Assembly (NCBI GenBank): GCA_905235445.1
Contig: CAJOLJ010000003.1
Coordinates: 36,692 to 100,691 of the forward strand
Direction: 5' to 3'
Source: an uncultured Bacteroidales bacterium
GTDB lineage: Bacteria; Bacteroidota; Bacteroidia; Bacteroidales; UBA932
DNA length: 64,000 nucleotides
In this document: positions 7,480-14,503 of the stretch, in pieces
How positions within the stretch are numbered: the stretch's first letter is position 1
How the letters are laid out: the number at the start of each line of letters is the position of its first letter
Made by a program: the position numbers and the translations under genes
Notes under the pieces: model-generated
What the model was told of the DNA's origin: nothing
Seen by the model: only the letters and a program-made list of their open reading frames with translations
Database searches by the model: none

Positions 7480-9117
7480 ATGGCAACGCCAAAGTATGTC
7501 TTTGTCACCGGCGGCGTGGCATCCTCCCTAGGAAAGGGAATAGTAGCCGCCTCACTTGCAAAACTTCTCCAATCAAGGGGCCTTCGGGTCACAATCCAGA
7601 AGTTCGACCCCTACATCAACATCGATCCCGGAACCCTCAATCCCTACGAGCATGGCGAATGCTATGTGACGGATGACGGTGCCGAAACTGACCTTGACCT
7701 GGGCCACTACGAGAGGTTCCTCGGCCAGAGGACGAGCCAGGCCAATAACGTCACCACCGGGCGGGTCTATTACACCGTCATAAACAAGGAAAGGCAGGGC
7801 GAGTACCTGGGCAAGACAGTCCAGATCGTCCCCCACATTACCGACGAGATAAAAAGGAGGATGCTCCTTCTGGGGCAGACCGGAAACTACGACATCGTCG
7901 TGACCGAGGTCGGAGGCACGGTCGGTGACATGGAGAGCCAGCCTTTCCTGGAGGCCATCCGTCAGCTCCAGTGGGAGCTTCCCGACGATGACCTCCTGTG
8001 CATACACCTGACACTGGTCCCGTACCTGAGGGCTGCGGCGGAACTGAAGACGAAACCCACCCAGCACTCCGTGCAGGCTCTCCAGCATGCTGGAGTGAAC
8101 CCCGATATCATAGTCTGCAGGACGGAAGTCCCCCTTTCCGACGACATAAGGCGCAAGGTGGCCCTTTTCTGCAATGTCAAGCCCGGCCATGTAATCCAGT
8201 CAATTGACGCATCCTCCATCTACCGGGTCCCCCTCAATATGGAAGAGGAGGGACTTGACAGGTTGGTCGTGGAACATTTCAAGCTGGAGGAGCTGCCAGG
8301 GGCGGACTTTACCGCCCTCAAGGACTTCCTTTTCAGGCTGGAACATCCAGTGAACCAAGTGGATATAGCCCTTGTCGGGAAATATGTCTCCCTCCAGGAT
8401 GCATATAAGTCCATACTGGAATCCTTCGTCCATGCCGGAGCCGCCAATCTGTGCAAAGTGAGGGTCCACTCTATCCAGGCGGAGGACGTGACCGCACAGA
8501 GCGTGGAGTCCCTTCTCGGGGAGATGGACGGGGTTCTTGTCGCACCCGGATTCGGGATGAGGGGCCTGGAAGGAAAGATAGAGGCTGTACACCTGTGCAG
8601 GGAGAGGGGAATCCCCATGCTCGGGATCTGTCTTGGGATGCAGATGTGCGTAGTGGAGTTCGCGAGGAATGTCCTTGGACTTGAGGGCGCCGCTTCCACG
8701 GAACTGGACCCGGATACTCCCAATCCTGTCATCGACCTCATGGAGGAACAGAAGAAAACCACCGTGAAGGGGGGGACAATGAGACTCGGCGCCTATGACT
8801 GCCGTCTGGAGGAAGGTTCAAGAATACGTGAAATCTACAGTGGCCGGGAAATCATATCCGAAAGGCACCGTCACCGTTATGAGTTCAATTCCAAGTACTT
8901 GGAAATGATGGAGGAGGCTGGGCTGAGCTGCTGTGGCCTCAATCCCCAGTCCTCCCTTATCGAGGCCGTGGAGATATCGTCCCATCCGTTTTTCATCGGC
9001 GTGCAGTTCCATCCCGAGTACGGCAGCACACCCGAAAAGCCCCATCCGCTTTTCGTGGCCCTTGTCGAGGCGGCCATGAAAAGGAGGACCCGGAGGGTGG
9101 GATCCTGCGCCATCTAG
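7480..9117 (+). CDS. pyrG: CTP synthase
   Basis: 545 aa from the ATG that begins MATPKYVFVTGGVASSLGKG. This enzyme makes CTP from UTP, ATP and glutamine, the last step of pyrimidine nucleotide synthesis. The synthase domain occupies about residues 1-270 with the GGVASSLGKG P-loop and the FDPYINIDPGTLNPYEHGE region. The class I glutamine amidotransferase domain follows, with the nucleophile Cys384 in GICLGMQ and the HPEYGS motif near the end. Length is typical. The start is placed at 7480 because the predicted promoter and a leader hairpin lie just upstream. Bacterial pyrG is often controlled by CTP level; only the leader stem-loop hints at regulation here. Confidence 0.97.
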   Translation: MATPKYVFVTGGVASSLGKGIVAASLAKLLQSRGLRVTIQKFDPYINIDPGTLNPYEHGECYVTDDGAETDLDLGHYERFLGQRTSQANNVTTGRVYYTVINKERQGEYLGKTVQIVPHITDEIKRRMLLLGQTGNYDIVVTEVGGTVGDMESQPFLEAIRQLQWELPDDDLLCIHLTLVPYLRAAAELKTKPTQHSVQALQHAGVNPDIIVCRTEVPLSDDIRRKVALFCNVKPGHVIQSIDASSIYRVPLNMEEEGLDRLVVEHFKLEELPGADFTALKDFLFRLEHPVNQVDIALVGKYVSLQDAYKSILESFVHAGAANLCKVRVHSIQAEDVTAQSVESLLGEMDGVLVAPGFGMRGLEGKIEAVHLCRERGIPMLGICLGMQMCVVEFARNVLGLEGAASTELDPDTPNPVIDLMEEQKKTTVKGGTMRLGAYDCRLEEGSRIREIYSGREIISERHRHRYEFNSKYLEMMEEAGLSCCGLNPQSSLIEAVEISSHPFFIGVQFHPEYGSTPEKPHPLFVALVEAAMKRRTRRVGSCAI

Positions 9118-9202
9118 GCTCTTTTTCTGTCCCCGGGGCGTAGGTTATGGCAGGGAGTTTGCTGCAAGTACACTTAATTTCATTAGCAGAATCTTGTTTA
9201 CA

Positions 9203-9997
9203 ATGAGAATAAGAACCAATCGTATACTGCATTCATCGGTCCTGTCCCTCATCCTTTTCTGTATGGCGGTCGGGACGTTGTCGACGTCCTGCGAGGCAAA
9301 AGTCAAGAGATACAGTCTGGAGGTGGTGGCCAAGTACTTCCATGACGAGAAATCCTATACCCAGGGCCTCTTCTTCCATGACGGGGTGATGTACGAGAGC
9401 ACCGGTCAGTGGGGGGAGTCCACACTTCGGACCGTGGACCTCACCACCGGGAAACCTATCATAAACCAGAACTTCCCGAAGAAGTACTTCCTGGAGGGTT
9501 CCTGCATCTTTGACGGGAAACTCTATCTCCTCACCTGGACCAACAAGCTTGCCTTCGTCTACGACCCCCAGACCCTCGAATACAGGCGCACCCTCTCCTA
9601 TCCCCGCGAGGGATGGGGCCTCACCACGGACGGGAAGCAGCTCATCGCCTCTGACGGGTCCGCCAACCTCTACTTCCTGGACGGGGACCTGAAGGAAAAG
9701 AAGCGCGTCACCGTGAAACTCAACGGTCGCCCCCTGAAGTACCTGAATGAACTGGAATGGATTGACGGGAAGGTCTGGGCGAACGTCTATACCACGGACC
9801 TCATTGCCATAATAGACCCTTCAACCGGGAATGTCGAGGCTACGGTGGACTGCACGGGGCTCCTGCCAAAGGAACTGAGGGACAACCGTACGGATGTCCT
9901 GAACGGGATAGCCTACAATCCCGCCGACCGCAAGATCTACCTTACCGGGAAATACTGGAAGAGGCTCTATGAAATTCGTCTCGTGGAAAAGAATTAG
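9203..9997 (+). CDS. Glutaminyl-peptide cyclotransferase, exported
   Basis: 264 aa. The body matches the bacterial/plant-type glutamine cyclotransferase family, a five-bladed propeller that turns N-terminal glutamine into pyroglutamate: YTQGLFFHDGVMYESTGQWG, STLRTVDLTTGK, EGWGLTTDGKQL, LNELEWIDGKVWANVY and LNGIAYNP are all visible in order. The N-terminus is a signal peptide ending in LSTSCEA, a loose lipobox, so it may be a lipoprotein of the cell envelope. ATG at 9203 is preferred over the in-frame TTG at 9194. It stands alone on the + strand; a predicted promoter for the next gene begins 33 bases after its stop. Confidence 0.88.
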   Translation: MRIRTNRILHSSVLSLILFCMAVGTLSTSCEAKVKRYSLEVVAKYFHDEKSYTQGLFFHDGVMYESTGQWGESTLRTVDLTTGKPIINQNFPKKYFLEGSCIFDGKLYLLTWTNKLAFVYDPQTLEYRRTLSYPREGWGLTTDGKQLIASDGSANLYFLDGDLKEKKRVTVKLNGRPLKYLNELEWIDGKVWANVYTTDLIAIIDPSTGNVEATVDCTGLLPKELRDNRTDVLNGIAYNPADRKIYLTGKYWKRLYEIRLVEKN

Positions 9998-10029
9998 CGT
10001 CTTTTTCACCTGTTTTTGAAAAATCGGAC

Positions 10030-10037
10030 TATCTTTG
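10030..10037 (+). promoter_or_regulatory. Predicted promoter -7 element for the thiamine receptor gene
   Basis: TATCTTTG matches TAnnTTTG exactly and lies 83 bases before the TPP riboswitch, the right place to start its transcript. Confidence 0.6.
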
Positions 10038-10063
10038 CACTGCCTTGGGAAAGGAGGCAGTGC
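10037..10063. repeat. Perfect 9-bp inverted repeat at the predicted transcription start
   Basis: GCACTGCCT at 10037-10045 pairs with AGGCAGTGC at 10055-10063 around a 9-base loop. It touches the -7 element and covers the likely start point. It could be an operator, a 5' mRNA stem, or part of a terminator for the upstream gene; no T-run follows directly, so a terminator is the least likely. Confidence 0.6.
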
Positions 10064-10119
10064 AGGGATGGTCCTTTTTGGGGTCACCGAGCGGCCTCTC
10101 TCCCAGGAATAATATTAAC

Positions 10120-10209
10120 AAGCGGGGGTACCGTCCCCGGGAATCCGGGCCGGCGGTTGAGAGATACCCACAGAACCTGATGCAGTCCATACTGCCGTAG
10201 GGAAGGCTT
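10120..10209 (+). ncRNA. TPP (thiamine pyrophosphate) riboswitch
   Basis: The conserved THI-box elements occur in order: TTGAGA followed by TACCC, then GAACCTGAT, a short GCAG/CTGC stem, and CGTAGGGAA. AAGC at 10120-10123 can pair with GCTT at 10206-10209 as P1, and GGGTA pairs with TACCC as P2. This RNA binds thiamine pyrophosphate and lowers expression of the downstream gene. The next gene, 56 bases on, is a TonB-dependent receptor, which fits the known thiamine-controlled receptors (Omr1 type) of this phylum. A TGCAG/CTGCA stem after the aptamer (about 10220-10240) may belong to the expression platform. Confidence 0.92.
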
Positions 10210-10265
10210 TCTCACAGAGTGCAGCTACTATCTGCATACCCCTTGCACAATAACACCAGTTTATT

Positions 10266-12542
10266 ATGCGAGGTTTTTCTTTTCCGGGGACCAGGTCCCT
10301 GGCAGTTCTCATTCTTCTTTATGGAGCCTGCTTCACGCTCGGAGCCCAGGGCAGGGATGATTCGGAGCTCGAACAACTGGATTCCGCGGCGGTATCCGTT
10401 TCCAGGGCCGGCAAGGACACACCCTTCACCTATACGATGGTGGACAAAAAGACCCTCAGGGCCTACAACTCAGTCAATTCCCTCCCGATGAACCTGTCCC
10501 TGCAGCCCTCCGTGGTAACCTACAATGAGGGCGGCACCGGGCTCGGGAACTCCAACATGACGATCCGAGGCTCCAAGGGATCCCAGATCAACGTGACCCT
10601 CAACGGTATAACCCTCAACGATTCGGAGTCGCAGGAGGTGTTCTGGGTCAACATCCCGGCTCTCACCTCGCTCATTTCCTCGGTCCAGCTCCAGAGGGGA
10701 CTCGGAACTTCCGCCAACGGGGCGGGGTCCTTCGGGGCGAGCGTCAACATGAGCACAGGGAGCGTCTCCTCCCGCCCTTTCGGGACCGTGGAGCTTACGG
10801 GAGGATCCTACGGGACCCTGATGGGGACACTGGCTGCCGGGACCGGGCTCAGGAAGAGAGGCTTCTATCTTGAGGCGGCCTTTTCCAGGGGAAGCACCGA
10901 GGGCTACATCCGGAATGCGTTCGTCCGTTCCTCTTCCGGTTTCGTTGCCCTGGGGTGGCTCACGGGGCGAAACTCCCTGCGCCTGACTTACCTCATGGGC
11001 GACCAGCGAAGCGGCATCACCTGGGACGGCATATCCCTGGAGCAGTATGCACTGGACAGGACATTCAACGAGGCGGGGATGTACAATGACGATAGCGGCA
11101 ATGTCAAGTACTACGACAACCAGACCGACAACTATGCCCAGCACCATGTGCAGCTGAACTACACCCACCGCTTCTCCGACCCCCTGACATGGACCACCAC
11201 CCTCAACTATACCCGCGGGGACGGTTACGATGAGTACTACAAGACTTCGAAGAAGGCAAAGGCCTACGGGTTCGGGCAGGAGTTCACCCCGGGGGTGAGC
11301 AGGTCCGACATGATATACCGCAAGATGATGGGAAACGACTATTACGTTCTCTCCTCTGACCTCAAGTACCGCGGGGGAAGCGTGGATGTGACGGGAGGGG
11401 TGAACTTCTCCCGCTACGTGGGGAACCATTTCGGGAACATGCTATGGGTGAAGGCCCTCGGTGAGGACTACGACTACGGTGCCTTCAACAACAGGGACTC
11501 CTGGTACAGCAACCGTTCCGACAAATACGATTTCACGGGGTTCCTCCGTACCGAGTGGCAGGCCACTTCCATGCTGACGGCCTTCGCCGACCTGCAGTAC
11601 CGCCGGATTGTCCTCGGCATGAACGGACGGGACGATGATTACTGGGATTCGGGACTGGGCATATCCTACGACAACACCTGGAACTTCTTCAATCCCAGGG
11701 GCGGGCTCACCTTCCGTTGGAGCGATGCCTCCAAGGCCTACGCCTCGGTGGCCGTAGGTCACAGGGAGCCTGGCAGGAGCGACATCAAGGAGAACATCAA
11801 GGGGGACCTGAGCCCCATAAAGCCGGAGGGCATGGTGGATATCGAGGCGGGGTACCAGTACACCGGGAAGGACCTGTCCCTCGGTGCCAACCTCTATCTC
11901 ATGGAATACTGGGACATGCTCCTTGAGACCGGGAAACTCTCCTCCTCCGGCTATGCCATAAAGGAGAACGTCCCCAGGGGATGGAGAAGGGGAGTGGAAC
12001 TGTATGGAGCCTACGCCCCGGCCTCGTGGTTGACCCTTCGTGGCAATGCAACCCTTTCCACCAACAAGATAGACAATTACGTCGCCTACGTTGAAATCCT
12101 GGACTCCGACTGGAACTCCACCGGGAGGACCCGCGCCTTCGACTACGGGAGGAGCACGATGCTGATGTCCCCCTCTCTCATCGGGATGCTCCAGGGGGAG
12201 TTCACCCCCTGGAAGAACTCCTCGGTACGGGCCCTCCAGCCCCTTTCCCTCACAGTGGACGGCAAGTATGTCGGGAAGCAGTATCTTGACAATACCGGGC
12301 GGGAGAGCATGGCGGTGCCTGCATATTTTGTCATGAACGCAGTCCTTTCATACTCCTTCAAGGTCTGGAAGGGGACTGCAGCAGTGAGTGTGTATCTGAA
12401 CAATGCGCTGAACCACCTATACTATGCAGCCGGCTGGAGATGGGAGAATGTCATGGAGGACACAGGGGAAACGGTCGGCGGTGTCGGGGTCTATCCCCAG
12501 GCCCCGAGAAACGGGATGGTGAGGCTCTCGTGGAGGTTCTAG
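10266..12542 (+). CDS. TonB-dependent outer-membrane receptor, probably for thiamine
   Basis: 758 aa with a signal peptide (RSLAVLILLYGACFTLGAQG). The plug domain covers about residues 40-160: LQPSVVTYNEGGTGLGNSN, MTIRGSKGSQINVTLNGI, LISSVQLQRGLGTSANG and GSFGASVNMSTG. The rest has the alternating aromatic pattern of a 22-strand barrel and ends in LSWRF with the terminal Phe recognised by the BAM machinery. The family imports scarce nutrients across the outer membrane using TonB energy. Substrate assignment to thiamine or its derivatives rests on the TPP riboswitch directly upstream. Unlike many Bacteroides loci, no pnuT or thiamine pyrophosphokinase gene follows. There is no N-terminal carboxypeptidase-like repeat domain. 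Confidence 0.9.
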   Translation: MRGFSFPGTRSLAVLILLYGACFTLGAQGRDDSELEQLDSAAVSVSRAGKDTPFTYTMVDKKTLRAYNSVNSLPMNLSLQPSVVTYNEGGTGLGNSNMTIRGSKGSQINVTLNGITLNDSESQEVFWVNIPALTSLISSVQLQRGLGTSANGAGSFGASVNMSTGSVSSRPFGTVELTGGSYGTLMGTLAAGTGLRKRGFYLEAAFSRGSTEGYIRNAFVRSSSGFVALGWLTGRNSLRLTYLMGDQRSGITWDGISLEQYALDRTFNEAGMYNDDSGNVKYYDNQTDNYAQHHVQLNYTHRFSDPLTWTTTLNYTRGDGYDEYYKTSKKAKAYGFGQEFTPGVSRSDMIYRKMMGNDYYVLSSDLKYRGGSVDVTGGVNFSRYVGNHFGNMLWVKALGEDYDYGAFNNRDSWYSNRSDKYDFTGFLRTEWQATSMLTAFADLQYRRIVLGMNGRDDDYWDSGLGISYDNTWNFFNPRGGLTFRWSDASKAYASVAVGHREPGRSDIKENIKGDLSPIKPEGMVDIEAGYQYTGKDLSLGANLYLMEYWDMLLETGKLSSSGYAIKENVPRGWRRGVELYGAYAPASWLTLRGNATLSTNKIDNYVAYVEILDSDWNSTGRTRAFDYGRSTMLMSPSLIGMLQGEFTPWKNSSVRALQPLSLTVDGKYVGKQYLDNTGRESMAVPAYFVMNAVLSYSFKVWKGTAAVSVYLNNALNHLYYAAGWRWENVMEDTGETVGGVGVYPQAPRNGMVRLSWRF

Positions 12543-12573
12543 GGTGCGCTCTTTTGTAAGTACGGTAAAACCA

Positions 12574-12882
12574 ATGGAAACTTTCACCATGGACCCAAGA
12601 AAGAGATACTATCTTCTCCATCTGCTGTCCTTTCACCTGGACAGGGACCTCCGTGAACTGGGGGATGACGTTCCCCTGTCGGAGGTAGCCACCACCGAGG
12701 CCCTTCTGGAGGCCATCATGGCGATAGAAAGGCAGAACGCCGTCGACCTGTGCGGGGATTTCGAGGACAGGTACCTCGGGGAGCGCCCCTTCACCAAGAG
12801 GGGGGAGCTTCGGACATCCTCCGAGATCCCTCCCCACCTTACCGTGGGGGACTTCCTCTCCGACCTTGGGCATTATCTCTAG
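12574..12882 (+). CDS. Small hypothetical protein after the thiamine receptor
   Basis: 102 aa from the ATG at 12574, 31 bases after the receptor stop; a GTG at 12544 is also in frame but less likely. The protein is acidic and helical, with YYLLHLLSFHLDRDLRELGDDVP near the start and no signal peptide, membrane helix or metal motif. I recognise no family. Its position makes it a probable second gene of the riboswitch-controlled transcript. A strong hairpin (12922-12951) lies downstream. Confidence 0.55.
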   Translation: METFTMDPRKRYYLLHLLSFHLDRDLRELGDDVPLSEVATTEALLEAIMAIERQNAVDLCGDFEDRYLGERPFTKRGELRTSSEIPPHLTVGDFLSDLGHYL

Positions 12883-12921
12883 GCGGCAAGGTACCGAACG
12901 GACCGTCATACCCATAAACAC

Positions 12922-12951
12922 TTAAGACCCCGCATCCCTGCGAGGTCTTAA
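12922..12951. terminator. Hairpin downstream of the thiamine receptor operon
   Basis: TTAAGACC at 12922-12929 pairs with GGTCTTAA at 12944-12951, with CGCA/TGCG extending the stem. There is no clean T-run on either side, so it may end transcripts from either direction or only stabilise them. Confidence 0.5.
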
Positions 12952-13201
12952 AACTTTACGGTTAGCTAGTAGTGTGTTATCCCTTTTTGGGTGAATAATT
13001 ATTGTTGGTTAGACAATCTCTTTCAAACCAAAATGTGGTTTTATCTTTCTACTAACTATTACTAAAGACTACTATATATACAACTACTTAATAAAGTCAT
13101 TTTATCTTTGATGTCCAAATGTAATTCTATTGGGGCTTGGCATTTCGACCGCATTTGAACCTCAAATGTTTAAATCGGCCTTAAACGTTTTAAATGCAGT
13201 G

Positions 13202-13209
13202 CAAAGTTA
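13202..13209 (-). promoter_or_regulatory. Orphan minus-strand -7 element
   Basis: TAACTTTG on the minus strand matches TAnnTTTG and is followed by GCA, as at several other promoters here. It points into the gene-free island, away from trmD, so it may start a small RNA. Confidence 0.4.
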
Positions 13210-13272
13210 CACCAATAGTTGAATAATGCAAAACAATTTCGGTTTTTTTTGACTTTTTCGCCCGGAAAGGGC

Positions 13273-13968
13273 CTATTTGCCTTTGTTCCCGCCTCCCTCA
13301 AGCAGGTACGGACGAAGGGCGCGTGTCCTCTCGAGGGCCTGCTCGTCCTGCCATGCCTGGATGAGCTTGGGGTTCCCGCTCAGCAGCACGTCCGGGACCC
13401 TCCAGCCGTTGAACTCGGCGGGCCTTGTGTAGATGGGAGGGGACAGCAGTGAATCCTGGAAGGAATCGCTGAGGGCGGAGGTACCGTCGCTTATCGCCCC
13501 GGGAAGAAGCCTCACTATGGAGTCCACCAAGAGGGCGGCAGGGATCTCCCCGCCGCTGACCACGTAGTCCCCGACCGAAATCTCCCTTGTCACCAGATGC
13601 TCCCGGATGCGGTGGTCAATTCCCTTGTAGTGGCCGCAGAGGATGATGACATTGTTCAGCAAGGAGAGGGAGTTGCTCACTTCCTGGGTCAGGAGTTCCC
13701 CGTCGGGGGACATGTAGATAACCTCGTCGTACTCCCTTTCGGCCTTCAGGTCCCGGATCATGTTGAACACCGGCTCCACCATCATTACCATCCCGGCGTC
13801 CCCCCCGTAACTGTAGTCGTCGACGGTCCTCCTGGGACCGAGACCGTACTCCCTGAGGTTCCGGATATGGATGTCCACTATGCCTTTGCTGCGGGCACGT
13901 CCCACGATTGAGTGGGCGAGGGGGGAGTCCAGAAGTTCAGGAACTACCGTAATGATGTCTATTCTCAT
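13273..13968 (-). CDS. trmD: tRNA (guanine37-N1)-methyltransferase
   Basis: 231 aa, starting [20 protein letters not shown]. TrmD uses S-adenosylmethionine to methylate G37 next to the anticodon, which prevents +1 frameshifting. The SPOUT trefoil-knot motifs are clear: [15 protein letters not shown], the cofactor-binding LCGHYKGID and [15 protein letters not shown]. Length is slightly below the usual 230-250. It is transcribed alone; its predicted promoter lies 33 bases upstream of the start. The stop is followed by the AT-rich island that ends the thiamine operon on the other strand. Confidence 0.97.
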   Translation of the reverse strand: MRIDIITVVPELLDSPLAHSIVGRARSKGIVDIHIRNLREYGLGPRRTVDDYSYGGDAGMVMMVEPVFNMIRDLKAEREYDEVIYMSPDGELLTQEVSNSLSLLNNVIILCGHYKGIDHRIREHLVTREISVGDYVVSGGEIPAALLVDSIVRLLPGAISDGTSALSDSFQDSLLSPPIYTRPAEFNGWRVPDVLLSGNPKLIQAWQDEQALERTRALRPYLLEGGGNKGK

Positions 13969-14000
13969 GAAATGAAAGTGTCTGGGGCGTTAAAACGGTG

Positions 14001-14008
14001 CAAAGTTA
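14001..14008 (-). promoter_or_regulatory. Predicted promoter -7 element for trmD
   Basis: TAACTTTG on the minus strand, 33 bases before the trmD ATG, exact match to TAnnTTTG. Confidence 0.6.
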
Positions 14009-14434
14009 AGGGGGAGTGGGCTAAAATCCAAATTTGAGCAACCTCTCTTGCGGGAGGGGGGAGGGCACAAGGGAAAGAACCCACGGAGGGGATAGGTGCC
14101 CCTTCAGGCGAAGACTTGCCCGCAGAAGTAAATTTGGATAATTGTAAAATAAAACACTGAAATACTTGTTTTAAGACGTGTGTGCAAAGGATGTTGGCTT
14201 CCCCTGGGGCGGCATGTCAAGTGGGGATGCGCCCCGCTTCCCGGAAGCGCCGCCCCTCTTTCTTCCAGAGGGAAGGGAGCCCCGCTTTCCCGGGTTCATG
14301 GGAGAGCGGACCGGGAAAGTCCTTGACGGTTATTTGAATGAGTGGCGGTTGGGGGACAGAGGGACTTTGCCACAAAAATGAGAATTCGTGGTTACTTATT
14401 TGGATAAATGAGGGTAAAGTATAGAAATATTTTG
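14009..14434. other. Gene-free interval with a GC-rich palindromic block
   Basis: The left part is AT-rich and holds a plus-strand TAAATTTG (14129-14136). From about 14190 to 14350 the sequence turns GC-rich and full of inverted repeats: GCTTCC/GGAAGC around 14238-14250 and CTTTCCCGG (14285-14293) with CCGGGAAAG (14311-14319). The string GnGCCCCGCTTyCCCGG occurs twice about 48 bases apart. A 67-codon reading frame here has no family features and is not called. The block could be a structured RNA or a decayed element. Confidence 0.4.
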
Positions 14435-14442
14435 TACTTTTG
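14435..14442 (+). promoter_or_regulatory. Predicted promoter -7 element for the DUF349 gene
   Basis: TACTTTTG matches TAnnTTTG. It lies downstream of the longest possible ATG (14408), which rules out that start and supports translation from 14504. Confidence 0.65.
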
Positions 14443-14456
14443 CAATCCGTACGGCC

Positions 14457-14476
14457 ATAGCCGTGCATCCGGCTAT
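14457..14476 (+). promoter_or_regulatory. Stem-loop in the DUF349 gene leader
   Basis: ATAGCCG at 14457-14463 and CGGCTAT at 14470-14476 form a perfect 7-bp stem with a TGCATC loop, starting 15 bases after the -7 element. Confidence 0.55.
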
Positions 14477-14503
14477 ACAGTGGAATATCAACGAAAACCC
14501 TAT

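Larger units (their letters stand above)
12883..13272. other. AT-rich gene-free island between the thiamine operon and trmD
   Basis: No protein gene is supported. A hairpin lies at 12922-12951. Reading on the minus strand, a perfect -7 element TAACTTTG (13202-13209) is followed by a sequence that can fold into a branched structure: GTTTAA/TTAAAC and ATTTGA/TCAAAT hairpins enclosed by GCATTT/AAATGC. A plus-strand TATCTTTG lies at 13113-13120 and a minus-strand TACATTTG at 13126-13133. A small RNA read leftward and ending at the 12922-12951 hairpin is possible but unproven. Confidence 0.4.

Noticed and set aside
14178..14381. 67-codon frame in the gap before the DUF349 gene
   Set aside because: Composition follows the palindromic GC-rich block; no promoter close by and no recognisable protein pattern.
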